Assembly: GCA_036362985.1 (NCBI GenBank)
Contig: JAYGXS010000002.1
Coordinates: 6,964,944 to 7,028,943, forward strand
Reading direction: 5' to 3'
DNA length: 64,000 bases
From: Ligula intestinalis
Taxonomy: Eukaryota > Platyhelminthes > Cestoda > Diphyllobothriidea > Diphyllobothriidae
Positions 11,461 to 22,412 of this stretch are shown here, piece by piece (the first letter of the stretch is position 1; the number at the start of each line of letters is the position of its first letter). Under the pieces are notes generated by a model. It saw only the letters and a program-made list of their open reading frames with translations. It searched no databases and was not told the origin of the DNA. The translations under genes and the position numbers were made by a program.

Positions 11461-12675
11461 GACACAAGCAGTGTTATTCTCGTGCACATTCCTGTTTCTC
11501 CATGAACCGACTACACCAACCTTCACCTTCGCGTAACCAATCAAATGTTATCGACTCGCACGCCTTCCTAGTCCCGTGACTCACTAAGATGAAACGACGG
11601 AAATGAATGACCACATGATTTACCATCGGTCTCGTTCTCATATGAATATTCTGGCCGATGAGAATTCACTCAAAGCTTAATCACGCTCGCTAAATTGTCG
11701 TCTATTTTATTGATCGATTTTTATGTATGTTCCCTTCTGAACCTCAAACAATTATTTTTTCTTTACGGAAATAATATTTGCTCCTTGGTTGAAAAAAAGT
11801 ACGGGTACTGCTAGGTTCGAGCTAAATTCCTCAAAATTACGGTTGATTTTGGAGATTATCATTATAGTTAAGTGTACGGTTAAGGTTGAGATTATGTGTA
11901 CGATTAAAGTTTGAATTAGTATTATGACACAGGATGAGTGAAACTTCCTGCAGTCCAACCTAAAACCACATTTATGTAGAGGAGGTGTTCTTATTCCCGT
12001 ATCTTTTCGGGCAGGGATGGGTTGTTGGTCATGCTTTTTTCTGTTGGTGCCACAAACTCAAGGTTGTAAACCGGTCAGAGTAGGGCTCTGCAGGGTAGGG
12101 TTATGGGTAGCATTCTGCTCCTAACATGGGAAAGCGACTGTCTGGATTGTCTCAAATGTGAGAAAGTAATTGTCACTGGTAATCGGAAGTTGTGGCATTC
12201 AATCGAAAGTCCGGGGGGGGGGGCCTGAAGTTTACAAAATAAATTAAATCACTTGCAAAAGTGGTAAGGTGAGTGGTAACTGAATCATTATTTTCACAAA
12301 TTTCAAAAAGACGATGAGCTTTGGATATCTCTACTTTACCAGTGGTCGCTAACTCGAGCAAGTAAATGAACTCAAGCCACCGTCTCACTGTGTCAACATA
12401 GAAAAGAAGGCCTTGTGTATTCTCCGAGCGATCCAGAAATGCTTCCTTTATTTAAAAAAAAGACATGTTCGGTCGCGTGTGTGGAACATTCGTCAGGCTG
12501 GTGTTAGGATATGGCGTTCAGGTGTGGCTCCCTGGATGAGGTCAGATTATACGCAATTGAAAGAAGTTTAATGAAGGATAATATTGCTAATCGGCGGATT
12601 GCTGTAACTGCCTTATGAGAAGCGGCCAAAAAGCCTAAAGTTGTCCAACTAGTAAAGGCAATAGAGAAAGGATCT
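11461..12675. other. Unassigned sequence
   Basis: No supported gene. A run of ten G lies near 12212. The rest shows no repeat match that I can see. Confidence 0.35.
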
Positions 12676-13322
12676 TGTTATTTCCGGCTGAACAAGATTG
12701 AAATTCTCCACACCTTTTCTCCTACGAGACTCCCGTCCAAAAATGATTTTTTATCGGCTTCCCAAGGCTACCACTTCCCTTCTTGAATGCTGTCTACCCA
12801 TGACTGAATACTGCCCTTCCCCGGTCTCGGCCCTTTGTTGACACTCTCACATTACGACCAGCTTGACGCCGGTGTCCACCCAGGCGTCTGTTCCCCCCTT
12901 TTGACCCAGTGCTCGGGGCTGATCCGAGACCCACTCGTCAAGTCACCCCACCACAACTGCCTGTCAAGCGCTTGCACCCCCCCTTTGCCAACAAAACTTT
13001 GTCGCTGTTCCCGTCCCTTCCCCCCCATTTGCCGACAAAAATTGTCTCTGTTCGCGTCTGTCCACCCTCCCCACCCTTGGACTAGTGCATTCAGACCAAT
13101 GGGAGCCCCCAGGAACCAACTCCTGGGATCCTATAAAACCGGACCCATACCCCTTTGACGGATTCCCTTTGCTCTTGACGTGGAATATCAATTGTTAAGG
13201 TTTGTCTATTTATTTTGTACTTTTTTTTCTTAATAGTACCATACCACCTTGATAGTTGTTATCACTGGTTTTGGCGTACGCGTAACTTCTGAATACAGTT
13301 GGAGAAGTAAAGGGACGAAACA
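12676..13322 (+). repeat. 5' LTR of the BEL/Pao element
   Basis: 647 bp, TG...CA ends. It carries GACCAATGG (about 13094) and TATAAAA (13132-13138), suiting a U3 promoter. The internal region starts at 13323. Confidence 0.9.
13094..13138 (+). promoter_or_regulatory. LTR promoter: CCAAT box and TATA box
   Basis: GACCAATGGGAG is followed about 33 bases later by CCTATAAAACC. In the 3' LTR the same TATA position reads TACAAAAC, a mutated box, so only the 5' LTR keeps the consensus. Confidence 0.6.
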
Positions 13323-13346
13323 GTACTTAACACGGATTGGCCGTGC

Positions 13347-13420
13347 TACCTGGGTATTTGGTCTGACAAACCAGTACTCAACATCGATACGAGTATTTGG
13401 CTGGACAAGCCAGTGCTCAG
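13347..13420 (+). repeat. Short tandem units after the 5' LTR
   Basis: GTATTTGGTCTGACAAACCA and GTATTTGGCTGGACAAGCCA, each followed by GT.CTCA, are imperfect tandem copies about 40 bases apart, with a third trace (AAAGTATTTGACGG) near 13448. Confidence 0.6.
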
Positions 13421-13596
13421 CAGGAGTCTCGCATTCGTCTGGATTGAAAGTATTTGACGGTACTTAAACGCATATGCGGAATTGCCGGATCGATAGTGCT
13501 GAACAGCATACAGAGGACGTTGGCCAGATCGGCCGTTCTCAAGATCTGCAACGTTGGCCGGATTGGCAAACCAGGGGAACGACACAGTTGGAAAAA

Positions 13597-15180
13597 ATGC
13601 CCAAGGAGGAGAGAACAATCAAATTTCGTCAAGGAGCAGCCAAGTCCTCGAACCTCCACGGCGGCTCTGGTAAGTCAAGCTATTGTAGCCTTCTTTGTTT
13701 TAAGAATAAGAAAACCTTAAAGGCCTTAAGAATTGCTCAGCTTCAGGCCAAATCTGCTAGATGCAGAATAGAGATAGGTAGACGCGAAGCGAACGAACTT
13801 TTTACTATTTATTTCGAGCTAAAAGCGGAATTCACTAGATTAAACGCGAAGAGCCCGCAGTGGGATGTGGAGCTACATAGGCGCTTAGTGGCGATACATA
13901 GACAGGAAACTGATCTAGATAAACGCTAAGCGGAGTTAGATGAACATGAAGCGTACCTAGAACTTTTGATCCTTGATGTCAAGAGTAAAACAAATCCCGC
14001 GAGTGCCAGAATGAAGGGCCTACGTGCGAATATGGAGATGCCTCAGGTAGATGCGAATTTATATGGGTCAGGTGACGGGGAACTGCCGTCTACAGATAAT
14101 GACTTGCATGCAGACCCGACTACGGACGGGGATTTCGGTTTCGAGTGTGGCGACATTGGCAAAATGGATGAATTTCGGGAAAAGGGTCCACTGTATCATG
14201 TAAACATAGGCAAATCAGGGTCGCCAGAGTTTGTTGGCGATGTTGCCGAGATTGTTTTTCATGCTCCCATATTTTCGTCGCCTTCCCCTGCATTCGTTTC
14301 TAATGAGCCACCTACTATTTCTTTGACTTCGGCTCATTCTGCGCACGTGTGCATTGCTGACACTAAGTTGCGTTCGGGTCACGATTACTCTGCCGATAAG
14401 GACGGCATTTCTGATTTTGCCCTTCGTGAGGACTTACCTCTACCGACTGTTACGGGTTCTCAACTTTCACCCCCTGTTCCCACTGGTGTATTGGCTCAGC
14501 CTGAGCCAGTTGAAATTGAAAAGGCTTTAGCAGTTGAAGACTCAGCATTGTGCGTGGAAGAATTCCCCACGAAATTGACATCTGTGTGGTCACACTTGAA
14601 CGGACTAAGCGAGGACGGGCACACCGATTGTGAGATCGGCACATCCATGGGAACTGCTATCGGGGAGGCTCTTTGGGTAAAGGATCAGCGCCTGAATAAA
14701 GCAGGGAGACCGTTTGCCGTAGAAACATCGCTTGAATATGCATGTGACAGAATATTGCAGCATGCTGTCAATCACCGTGTTGCCAACAGGGCGAGTGATG
14801 GGACGGAGCACATTAAACCGTTGTACGACTCCCAGTTCTTGGACACTTTGGCAACGACCGAGAGTCACTTGTTAGAGAATGCACGTGCACTGGCTATTGC
14901 GCGTTCATCCTCTGTGCATAGAAGGGAGGTCAAGAATGTCGCACCGATCAGGTCACTTAGTAGACGCGATCAATATATTGGTACCAACTGGGTTATGAGC
15001 AAGACCGTCCTAAGCCCACCTCCAGATTTTGGGTACACCCTGCAGTCTGCCCAGAAGCGTGACTGGTCTTGGTGTCGGGGAGCCAGTGCACAACAATCGT
15101 TGAATCAAGTCCAGGTTGAAGGGACTCGAATAAAACCACTAAGCGAGATAACTGGGGGGTGCCTAACAATGGCGAGTTAA
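13597..15180 (+). pseudogene. BEL gag-like ORF with one in-frame stop
   Basis: A long frame (open from 13474; likely start ATG at 13597, MPKEERTIKF) runs to the TAA at 15178-15180, interrupted only by TAA at 13927-13929. The N-terminal part is rich in Lys, Glu and Leu and could be coiled coil, as in gag of this superfamily. The middle is acidic and shows no zinc knuckle or protease motif. Near the end SQFLDTLATTESHLLENARAL resembles, loosely, the BEL integrase region before the C-terminus. I infer a gag-integrase deletion fusion. Confidence 0.6.
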
Positions 15181-15302
15181 ATAAGCAATATTACGCGAAC
15201 CTGAAGCAAGCACGTTATTTGGCAGGTGTCCTTTGGCCTCACTGGTCAAAATGGTACCTTCCAACATTACGACGCGGTACTAAGAGGTATCGAGCGTCTT
15301 GA
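15180..15302 (+). pseudogene. BEL integrase C-terminal remnant
   Basis: In another frame from the gag-like ORF: NKQYYANLKQARYLAGVLWP, then HWSKWYLPTLRRG. The pattern Q-YLA-x-x-W-x-x-W-x-x-x-YLP-L is the familiar tail of BEL/Pao pol. It ends at a TGA about 345 bases before the 3' LTR. Confidence 0.7.
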
Positions 15303-15648
15303 TAACCGAAAGTACGCAATATGGCCATAAGAGTTATTGGCGAGAGAGAGAGAGAAAGGATAGAAAAAAAACAGTGTGAAAGTGAAAGAGAGTTTGAGAG
15401 ATAGTGTGAGAGAATAAGATAGGGGGGGGGGTTAACTTGAGAACGGCGGGCGGCGCTGTGAAGAGAAATGCACGTAAGATTTGTTTACTAGAGGGCAAAC
15501 AATAAACAGGGAAGTAGGAGACATGGTGCTAGTGTCACGAGCAGATATAAACTATTTCAACTAGAGACCAGTTATGTCCTGTGCATGAGCTGAGTGAAGG
15601 TGAATTAACAGAGCCGATGTGGATGGTATGTGGAGAATTGGCGGGCAG

Positions 15649-16296
15649 TGTTATTTCCGGCTGAACAAGATTGAAATTCTCCACACCTTTTCTCCTACGA
15701 GACTCCCGTCCAAAAATGATTTTTTATCGGCTTCCCAAGGCTACCACTTCCCTTATTGAATGCTGTCTACCCATGACTGAATACTGCCATTCCCCGGTCT
15801 CGGCCCTTTGCTGACACTCTCACATTACGACCAGCTTGACGTCGGTGTCGACCCAGACGTCTGTTCCCACTTTTTGACCCAGTGCCCGCGGCTAATCCAA
15901 GACCCACTCGTCAAGTCACCCCACCACAACTGCATGTCAAGCGCTTGCATCCCCCCTTTGCCAAAAAAACATTGTCTCTGTTCCCGTCCGTCCCCCCCAT
16001 TTGCCGACAAAACATTGTCTCTGTTCGCGTCTGTCCACCCTCCACACCCTTGAACTAGTGCATTCAGACCAATGGGAGCCCCCAGGAATCGACTCCTGGA
16101 ATCCTACAAAACAGGACCCATACCCCTTTGACGGATTCCCTTTGCTCTTGACGTGAAATGTCCATAGTTAAGGTTTGTGTGTTTATTTTTGCACTATTTT
16201 CTCTTGATAGTACTATACCACCTTGATAGTTGTTATCACTGGTTTTGGTGTGCGCGTAACTGCTGAATACAGTTGGAGAAGTAAAGGGACGAAACA
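15649..16296 (+). repeat. 3' LTR of the BEL/Pao element
   Basis: 648 bp, nearly identical to 12676-13322. It is preceded by a purine-rich stretch (GGAGAATTGGCGGGCAG) that could serve as polypurine tract. The upstream interior (15338-15430) also holds a GA-rich stretch and a run of nine G. Confidence 0.9.
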
Positions 16297-18613
16297 GATA
16301 TTGTCATGGTCTACAAACCCATCAAATGAGTAGACTATGCACACGAGCTGACGGATTTTTAATGGTCAAAAACAAACAATATCCGAGGTGAAAATTACAA
16401 GCTATACTGAAAGTGAGAGCTAATTCCTTCACCTAACGTGCACTCGAAAATTGGAAAAAAACTACACACTCCGGATGCTTTGGCTGAAATCGTCGAGACA
16501 TTCAAAGGAAGACTTGGAGAATCTCTATTTGAAGACGATATTAATAAAAAAACTATGTTTGAGGTGCCCAGAGGGCACTATCAAGACAAAGTTAGTATTG
16601 TGGTAAAACAATGACAATGTTCACTTCGGTCCTCTTTGTAGGGGCCATGTATGCAGCGGAAATGACTTGTATGCTAGGCAGAACATTTAACCTCCACGAG
16701 GGATTTGAAATTTTAATACAGTATTTACCAAGTCTCAGAAAATAATAGTGAACTAAGAATAAAGGAGTGTCTATCCCCCTTGTAAATGCTGAAGTATTCT
16801 GAGTTAAGCTCTCGTTAGTTGTTTAGACCGCATACATTGGATATCTATGGGTGCTTTTGTATCGGTGATATTATAGGAAGTTTCGTGCTGCATTTTTCGT
16901 ATTTGCCGCTCCATTAGCAGTTCGGATTAAGAAAAATAACCTGAGTTTGCTAGCCTTACGTTATTTAATTTTTTCCAGAACTTCTCCGTTCTGGGTTTGT
17001 CCTTGCCATTCTAAAGCAAAACTTGTTGGCTGAGACCCTCGCCGATATAATCCTTGAGAATGGTGCCCATTTTATACCTTTTCTGATCTGTGCTAACCTT
17101 CTTTCTCTATAAACGCCGATTAAGTCCTCGTTTAAGACTCTCGTCACCTGCTGGATAAACTACTGTACACATAATCTTCTCATAGCCATGTTTAGTATAG
17201 ATTGTATTTTACGCGACAGACGTCAGTCCACCCGGAACATGTTTGCTGTTCAATTGTTGCAACCACTATTTGCTCAGCATGAAATAATAAGCCATTCTGG
17301 GTTAGACAACTGAAAGTAGTTTTTACTGACTTTACGACGCAGGCATGACAGGTGATCGACTGAACGCAATTTCGAACGTTAGTATAACAAAACCAAACTT
17401 CATCTTGAATATCTTCATGTCTGTGTATTTGTGGCCCCAATTATTTCTTTTTGCAGAATATCATTTGTTAAGTTTGATGCCTCTGCTAATGAAGCACGAT
17501 TTAACTGAATTTATATTGTACAGTTCATTTTTGCTTTGAACACTTACTCAAAGTTTCACCATTGCCCCACCCCAAGACATTATCGTCAGTTTACGCCTTA
17601 AAGTTCTTATATTATTTGATCGATTATAGGATAAATAAAACAGACTACACATATAACATTGCGTCTTTTGCAACGTAGTATTAAAACCCCCAAACCCCCA
17701 AACCCCTACTTCATGTCAGTTTTACTCGGCTGAAATTTAGGCGACATATTAAAAGTTTGTCATTTATGTTTTTCGATTCTTTCCATTTGAGATCTTAACG
17801 GGCAATCTTTAAATAAGTGGTTGTGTGGGGCTATAATACATCTATTCATCTTCACGAGAGATAGCCAGTGGTCAGTAAATTGTTAAATAAAACGATGGTT
17901 TTTGACCGCTGTATAAAGAACCGTATCCATATAAGAAATCACATACCTCTACTGCAGTTTTTCTATGTAAAATAGAAGAAGAGCAAATATATTTCCAACT
18001 TATTGAACCATAGTTGGGAGTTATGCAACTTTGGACAATAAAACAGTCGTTCGTGCAATGCACTATATTATAGTAGTCAAAAAGTCTTTTCATGAAGGTT
18101 GCATCGCTGGACCAAATATGCGTTAATATCCTGTACTTCGGATAAGTATCCAGAGTCTGCATACTGTTTGATGATGTTCATAAGATTACCTGTGGTGCCA
18201 GTCCGCCTGTTATTTTTTTTGAATTAAGAATTATATTCAAGATAATGGTGAAACATGATAGCAGATTTTTCGTCTTCGGACAGACAAGTACAGTACCACA
18301 TACCACCTCTTTAAAAAAGTGATACTTTTGTCGGATTGATTATGGGATCCGCAACATCGAGGCACTTGAAAGTGGCATAAAAGTTATGTGCTGTCCTTGT
18401 GATTACATCTTTCCCATAAATGAGCTAGATAGCAGAATTAAGCTCAAATCGCTGAAGTCGGGGCGCATTTCACGGACATTATCTTGCCTTTGTAAACGCC
18501 CGACCTAGTTGCAAAATCGCGTTCCATATGTCCTTGAGTGCAACTCTAGCTTCCCATTGCCATGAAAACGTTGTAGACCGCGCTACATGCAGCAACTGAC
18601 ATCGCGTTCAAGG

Positions 18614-18614
<1 letters not shown>
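16297..18614. other. Unassigned sequence
   Basis: No supported gene or transposon match. At 17684-17707 three AAACCCCC-type units occur in tandem. Confidence 0.35.

Positions 18615-18645
<31 letters not shown>
18615..18645. repeat. (TA)n microsatellite
   Basis: About 31 bases of uninterrupted TA, then TATGTATA. Confidence 0.95.
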
Positions 18646-18649
<4 letters not shown>

Positions 18650-19727
18650 AAGATGAAGTGGGCGGCTATGACATGTAGAGTCTCATAATTGCTGCAACCG
18701 TATGAACCCATCCACTCTGTTAAAGGATGCAGTTAAAGTCTTCCACTGCTAGTCGTTCAATGCTAGGCCTCTTCGGCATTTCTGAATAGTACCTAGTTTT
18801 CTCCTCATTTGTGTAGACATCAGGCATGAGAGAGGACGAAGAGCCTTTTGTCAATTGTTATCTTTACTATCACTTGCATATACATCACTAGCCCGATAGA
18901 TAGATTCATGAGCAACAACAAATGTAACAGGCAGAGTTACTTACTTTGTGCACTAGGCGAGACAGTCCTAAAGGACCCATGTTACCAAAAATAGCGTGCA
19001 GCTGGCTCCCGAAGTAAGACGAGTCTGCTCCGGTAAAGAACTTGATAAAGCTGGAGAAATAAACACAGAAAAAAAGCCTGCCGCCTGAGATTATGCAGGC
19101 ATAAAATAAATACCCAAACTCTGAGTTGCCTTAAAGTTATTTTGTGTATTGAAATACGGGCATTCGAAGATATTTACTTAAACAGAGAAAGGCTTTTTCT
19201 GAAAACTGGAAATATTATTGCGTAAATCTTCGGGGCTTGTTCTCCAGCTCGTCATCAGACTATGGGATATGTACAGGACCAGTTACCTTAATTAACAATG
19301 TCTAACAAAACATTATATCATTGGCTGAAGTCTGCGCCAATGGACGTTACATACATTTCGTCATCCCTACGTGGTTCGCCGTGCGCGTTGAACTTTGTCC
19401 TTGAGATAATTAAAGTTGGCATCCAAATCGATATGCTTGTTAATGCATGCATCATCTTAGTGCATTGTTATCAGGAATTCGCGGCACTTTCTGGCTGTGC
19501 ATGTGCCAAAAATCCTTGCGTTCTCCCACGCGAATTTGTGACTTGTTCCCAGTGTGTCTATGACCACTTGGGATAAATGTTTTCGTCTCCTGACCATTAA
19601 TTTTTGTCCGTCCATGCGGGTTGAGACACATTTGCCAATTCGACCACAAAAATGTCATCGTAAGTGGCCCACGATATCCTGTAGACAACATCTTTTCTGA
19701 CGAGGTAGGGTGTTTGTTGGTTGGTAG
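18646..19727. other. Unassigned sequence
   Basis: No supported gene or repeat match. Short ORFs on both strands lack motifs. Confidence 0.35.
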
Positions 19728-22412
19728 CCCATGTTGGATCAGGGGTTCCCGTCGGAGTCCAAACTGGGTGCAGTTGGGAGACGGAAAAAAGCCGCGACCT
19801 CGGCCAGCTTGAGCTAAAGGTCCTCGGGGGTGAGTTGTGTGCCTGGCCGGGAACTACAGGCGAAGAGGTGACGGCAGTCATGCGGCGATACTCCACAGTC
19901 GGGACAGCAGTCAGGTATAGAAGGGTCCAGCCGGTGTTGGTACTGGCGAAGGAGCATGCAGTAGCCACTGCAAAGCTGCGCCAGGATACAACGAGTCACC
20001 CGTGGGAGATGACGTTCCGAGGTAGCAATCGGAAGTGGATAGCCACCCAGGAGGACCGGGGAATGGTAGCTGGATATTGCGTCCACAACTGATTTCTGGT
20101 GAAGGCGCTGGTAGCCTGTCCTGATAGCGGAGCCTTCAACGGGTAGGTCTGAGAGAGACGAGGCGACCGCTGCCTTGTGGAGACCTCGGATAGACGTCCG
20201 AACGTTACGGCTAGGCTCGGGAGCGTTGCAACGATGGTGGTTTGGCTGGCCAGGTTGTGAACAGGTCCACCAGAACTGCTGGCCGAGGAGTTTGTTGTGT
20301 GCGGTGACCGGCAGGACAGAAACCTCTGCATGAAGGTGATCGATGGGCGACATTTTATAGTAGCCCGTGATCGTGCGGAGGGCACCATTCTGTGCTGAAT
20401 GAAGGCAGCGGAGCCTGGAGGAGCTGATTGTGGGAGACCAGATTGATGCCGCATAGGTGAGATGCGGCTTGGCCATTGCATTGAATGTGGTCGTCAGCAA
20501 CTCTTTCGCGCAGCCCCAGGAAGTGCCCGCGAGAGCCTTGAGGACCTTGGTGCACCTGCTCACTTTGCTTGCGACATCCCTCGCATGGTCTGCGAACGTG
20601 AAGAGCGGATCTAAACGGACGCCGAGGAGCTCGGGCTTTCGGACCAGCGGTAAAGCCTCACCGTTGACGATGATATCTGGGTGGCGATTGAACTCCTTCG
20701 GATCCAGCGTGAAAACAGTGACGGATGACTTGGCAGCCGAGATCGACATCCCGCGCTGAGTGGAGTAGTCCACAATGCTAGGCATAAATTTTGAGAGGAC
20801 CTCTGCAGTCTGATCAAAGTTATGGTACTGGCAGAAGATGGTGACATCGTCCGCGTAGATACCACTTTGGCGGGTGCTCGAGGGAGTGTGAGTTCCCGCA
20901 TGTAAATGTTGAACAGCGTCGGGCTGAGCACAGAGCCTTGAGGAACACTGCAGGTCTGCTTACGGGGCTTGGAGAGAGTGCCGCGGAAAAGGAAACGATC
21001 GTGGCGGCCACGGATGTAAGCCGCCAACCATCGGACCAGGCCAGTCGGGACGTTCAGGGAGACCAAGTCCTGTAGGAGCTGATCGTGGCGGACGCAGTCA
21101 AAGGCTCGCGACAGGTCAATTGAGACAGGCACGGTCCGCGAAGTGGGCTTCTGTTGATTGAAGCCCTCGAGGATGGCGTCGCTGAGCTCGAAAAGGGCCC
21201 TTGTTGTGCCACGACCCGACCTGAAACTATGTTGGTGGTTGGACAGATCTGCTGCAGACGTCAGAATTGGAAGGACAAGTCGTTCTAAAATTTTAGCCAG
21301 TGGACTGAGGAGCGCGATTTGGCGATAGGACGTCGCTTGACTGGGGTCTTCGCCAGCTTTGACCAGGGAATGGTAGTGGACTGGTGCCAGCAATCGGGGA
21401 TAATTGAACTGGCCAGCGGAAGATTGAAAATGGCTCCCAGGTAGGCAGCTACCTTGGGGTCGATATGGCGCAAATGGATAGGAGCCAGGCCATCCGGTCC
21501 TAAGGCTTTCGAGACTTTCGTTTTCCTGACGGCGGTGAGGATAGCATCGGCCGAGAAGGAAATGTCCGGAGGCGGGGCCTTATGGAGGAGTCGAAGAAGT
21601 GGGCGCTGGCTTTTAGGACTGGCAACCGAGCGGGGCGAGAACAGCTTGTTCATCTTCGCGGCGATCGTACCGTTGTTGGACATGAACTTGCCGTCACCGA
21701 AGCTAATTGACTGGTTGGGAGTGTCAGCCCAGGGCTTGGTCAAATTGCGTAGAAGTTTCCAGGTGGCAGCTGCGTTGCCGCGAAAATTACAATCTGCAAC
21801 TTTTTCACGCCAACGTTCCCGTTTGTCATCATTGACGGTCTTGGTTATCAATCCGTTGAGTCCGCCAACACGCGGGTCAGTTGCGTCTCGCACTCGGATC
21901 TCGTCTCGCTCTCGTTCCAGTCGAGAGGCTTCGCTTGCGTAGTTTGGGCGGAGTATGGGGATGCGACCTTTCGGTATATGGTGGCCTGCTGCTGCCAGAA
22001 GCAGGTGACGAACGGCCCGCTCCGCCTTGTGGACACAGGTGGGGGGCGGTAGCTGATCGGTTCCCGCTTCGCATTCTGCGGTGAACGCTGCCCAGTCAGC
22101 TCTCTTGAAGTTGATAAATGCCTGTTTGGAGCCTTGATACGGTCGGCAGAGGTGGCCAATTCGAGCACCATAGGTAGGTGATCGCTCGCTAGGCTGATTT
22201 CCGTGCTCCAGGTGGTGGAGGCTACCAGACTGAGACTGGCAAGGGACACATCTGGAGAGCTGGGGGCACCGTCAGGTGGGAGCCGCGTTGGGCTGTCCTC
22301 GTTGAGGACTGCGAAGGGAGCTTGCTCTAGTTTATCCGTCAGGACTTTTACCCGGGAATCGGCCGCCAAATTGGAGCACCACAGGTCGTGATGGGCGTTG
22401 AAGTCACCTAGT
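19728..22412 (-). mobile_element. Jockey/I-like non-LTR retrotransposon, 5'-truncated
   Basis: On the - strand the element begins inside the endonuclease (GDFNAHHDLW) and runs through the RT to a Cys-His end. Copy 36440-38012 aligns from the RT onward, and both copies stop at the same place (CTGATCCAAC..GGGCTA), followed here by a CCAACCAACAAACA tail and there by (AC)n. That shared point defines the 3' end. The truncated 5' end and missing first half of the endonuclease are typical of incomplete reverse transcription. Confidence 0.85.
19814..22412 (-). pseudogene. Jockey/I-like endonuclease-RT ORF, frameshifted
   Basis: Four - strand segments in different frames make up one former ORF: 22412-21848 (endonuclease; the SDHLPM motif ends the fold), 21893-21285 (linker to RT), 21393-20611 (RT with IDLSRAFD and PQGSVLSPTLFN) and 20785-19814 (after the YADD box; C-terminus with CCPDCG and HLFAC, a Cys-His cluster). 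At least three frameshifts separate them. The exact clade (jockey, I or relative) is not resolved from motifs alone. Confidence 0.8.

Larger units (their letters stand above)
12676..16296 (+). mobile_element. BEL/Pao LTR retrotransposon, internally deleted
   Basis: Two direct repeats of 647 and 648 bp, both starting TGTTATTTCCGG and ending GACGAAACA, bracket a 2.3-kb interior. Flanking pentamers GATCT and GATAT differ at one base and fit a 5-bp target-site duplication. The interior has a gag-like ORF with one stop, and then a remnant resembling the end of a BEL integrase (QARYLAGVLWPHW, YLPTL). Most of pol (protease, RT, RNase H, integrase core) is missing. The LTRs differ by only a few percent by eye. 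Confidence 0.85.

Noticed and set aside
12835..16053. ORFs inside the LTRs (MLTLSHYDQLD...)
   Set aside because: The same frame occurs in both LTRs because they are copies; LTRs of this type do not encode protein.
17684..17707. Telomere-like or G-quadruplex array (AAACCCCC)3
   Set aside because: Only three units and three G runs on the other strand; too short to call.
19996..20759. ORFs on the other frames over the jockey/I-like element
   Set aside because: Shadows of the RT ORF caused by its high GC content.
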